A DNA stretch of 6,213 bases, from positions 1 through 6,213 of the forward strand of contig CALBZG010000084.1 in the NCBI GenBank assembly GCA_937889655.1, given 5' to 3'. The notes below the pieces were generated by a model. It saw nothing but the letters and a program-made list of their open reading frames with translations, was not told the DNA's origin and did no database searches. Below are positions 5,414-6,213 of this stretch, one piece after another. The first letter of the stretch is position 1, and each line of letters starts with the position of its first letter. A program made the translations under genes and the position numbers. Source of the stretch: an uncultured Clostridia bacterium. GTDB taxonomy: Bacteria > Bacillota > Clostridia > Peptostreptococcales > Anaerovoracaceae.

Positions 5414-6213
5414 ATGAGGGAAAGGACAAAAAGCACGGATCGATTTTTCGCTGTTGTTATTGCAATTTGTATTTTGATAATCTTTGTGCCGGCGCAAGCG
5501 GATGCGGCAACAGCATCAGATATCTCCGGACACTGGGCCGGGGATACGATTCAGAAATGGATCGATGAAGGGACCGTCACTGGATATGAGGACGGAACCT
5601 TCAGACCGGAAAACAACATCACCAGGGCGGAGTTCATGTCACTGGCCAACGGACTCTTTGAATATACGGAAGGCAGCACAGCGTCATTTTGCGATGTGAA
5701 AGCTGCCGCCTGGTATGCGGAAACGGTTTCAATATCGGCAGCTGCCGGATATATCGCAGGATACCCTGATGGAACCATACGTCCGGATGCCCTTATCAGC
5801 CGAGAGGAAGCCGCTTCCGTCCTGATGAAAATCATGAAGCTCAAGACTATTGAAACGGCGGCAGCGGGTTTTACAGACCTTGCAGATTTGGGCTGGAGCA
5901 GGGGCGCCGTTGGAGCGGTCTATTCCGCCGGCATCATGTCGGGATATCCTGACGGAAGCTTTCAGGGCCGGGATCCCATCAAGCGATGCGAGGCCTTGAC
6001 GGCACTGGACAAAGCCGCCATGAAGCAACTTAGCCTTGCTGCTGAAACCGATGATGTGCTTCGATATACAGCTCTGGGGGATTCCATCGCCTATGGCTCC
6101 AAAGTGGCGGAAGGATCGGGGTATGTGGATCTGCTCTCCAATAGGCTGCGGATGGAATCGGATGCCGGCCGGTTTGATGCTGTGAATCTAAGCAAGCCCG
6201 GGAAGAACAGCAG
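5414..6213 (+). CDS. Secreted SLH-domain protein with SGNH/GDSL hydrolase domain (partial)
   Basis: Open from the ATG at 5414 to the window end (266 complete codons); the 3' end is missing. Residues 1-31 form a signal peptide: basic start (R2, R4, K6, R10), hydrophobic core at 11-25, and cleavage likely after AQA or ADA at 29-31. Three SLH repeats follow: about 36-80 (DISGHWAGDTIQKW ... ITRAEF), 92-140 (WYAETV ... GYPDGTIRP ... ISREEA) and 152-200 (GYPDGSF ... IKRCEAL). SLH triplets anchor proteins to pyruvylated cell-wall polymers. From about 218 a catalytic domain begins with TALGDSIAYG, in which S224 is the expected nucleophile of an SGNH/GDSL esterase. It is therefore probably a wall-anchored esterase or lipase acting on a polysaccharide or lipid outside the cell. 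The ribosome binding site is weak (GAGAGAG at 5402-5408). Higher GC than the left half of the window. Confidence 0.9.
   Translation, partial: MRERTKSTDRFFAVVIAICILIIFVPAQADAATASDISGHWAGDTIQKWIDEGTVTGYEDGTFRPENNITRAEFMSLANGLFEYTEGSTASFCDVKAAAWYAETVSISAAAGYIAGYPDGTIRPDALISREEAASVLMKIMKLKTIETAAAGFTDLADLGWSRGAVGAVYSAGIMSGYPDGSFQGRDPIKRCEALTALDKAAMKQLSLAAETDDVLRYTALGDSIAYGSKVAEGSGYVDLLSNRLRMESDAGRFDAVNLSKPGKNS

Noticed and set aside
5484..5699. 71-residue + strand frame inside the SLH gene
   Set aside because: The SLH repeats and signal peptide in the other frame, open to the window end, explain this stretch.

Overview
The window reads as a low-to-mid GC, anaerobic Gram-positive bacterium of the Clostridia type. 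This is inferred from strong AGGAGG-like ribosome binding sites, an AT-rich left half, an S-layer-homology (SLH) surface protein, and a membrane ferredoxin-like protein of the NapH type. All supportable genes lie on the + strand. TGA is a normal stop here (two genes end with it) and TGG encodes Trp, so an alternative genetic code is unlikely.

Left part (1-1794): the tail of an unidentified gene (stop at 73-75) is followed by a hairpin terminator, whose T-rich tail runs into a good sigma-A-type promoter (TTGACT-16-TATAAT). That promoter should drive a 49-residue two-helix membrane protein, a SAM-methyltransferase-like protein (best start TTG at 399), a doubtful 76-residue ORF and a SatP/YaaH-family acetate/succinate transporter. 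The last two overlap by 49 bases. A strong rho-independent terminator at 1939-1979 closes this unit.

Middle (1795-4573): a 371-base gap holds the terminator and an AT-rich promoter/operator region with a dyad. It leads into an MFS permease resembling the GlpT/ACS branch and, 59 bases later, a six-helix membrane protein with two C-terminal [4Fe-4S] ferredoxin motifs. The last two genes look co-transcribed.

Right part (4574-6213): a VOC/glyoxalase-fold protein with a C-terminal helical extension comes first. It is followed by a 36-codon gene behind a very strong ribosome binding site that contains one in-frame TGA. The codon sits in a C-P-P-(TGA) motif just before a single membrane helix, and a hairpin with the geometry of a bacterial SECIS lies right after it. 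I read it as a candidate small membrane selenoprotein with a CxxU redox motif, the most notable item in the window. It ends 31 bases before a secreted protein with three SLH repeats and the start of an SGNH/GDSL esterase-like domain, which runs off the window end.

The genes do not form one recognisable pathway. Organic-acid uptake (SatP), possible anion uptake (MFS), membrane electron transfer (NapH-like) and a possible thiol/selenol membrane redox peptide would fit an anaerobic metabolism, but linking them functionally is inference.
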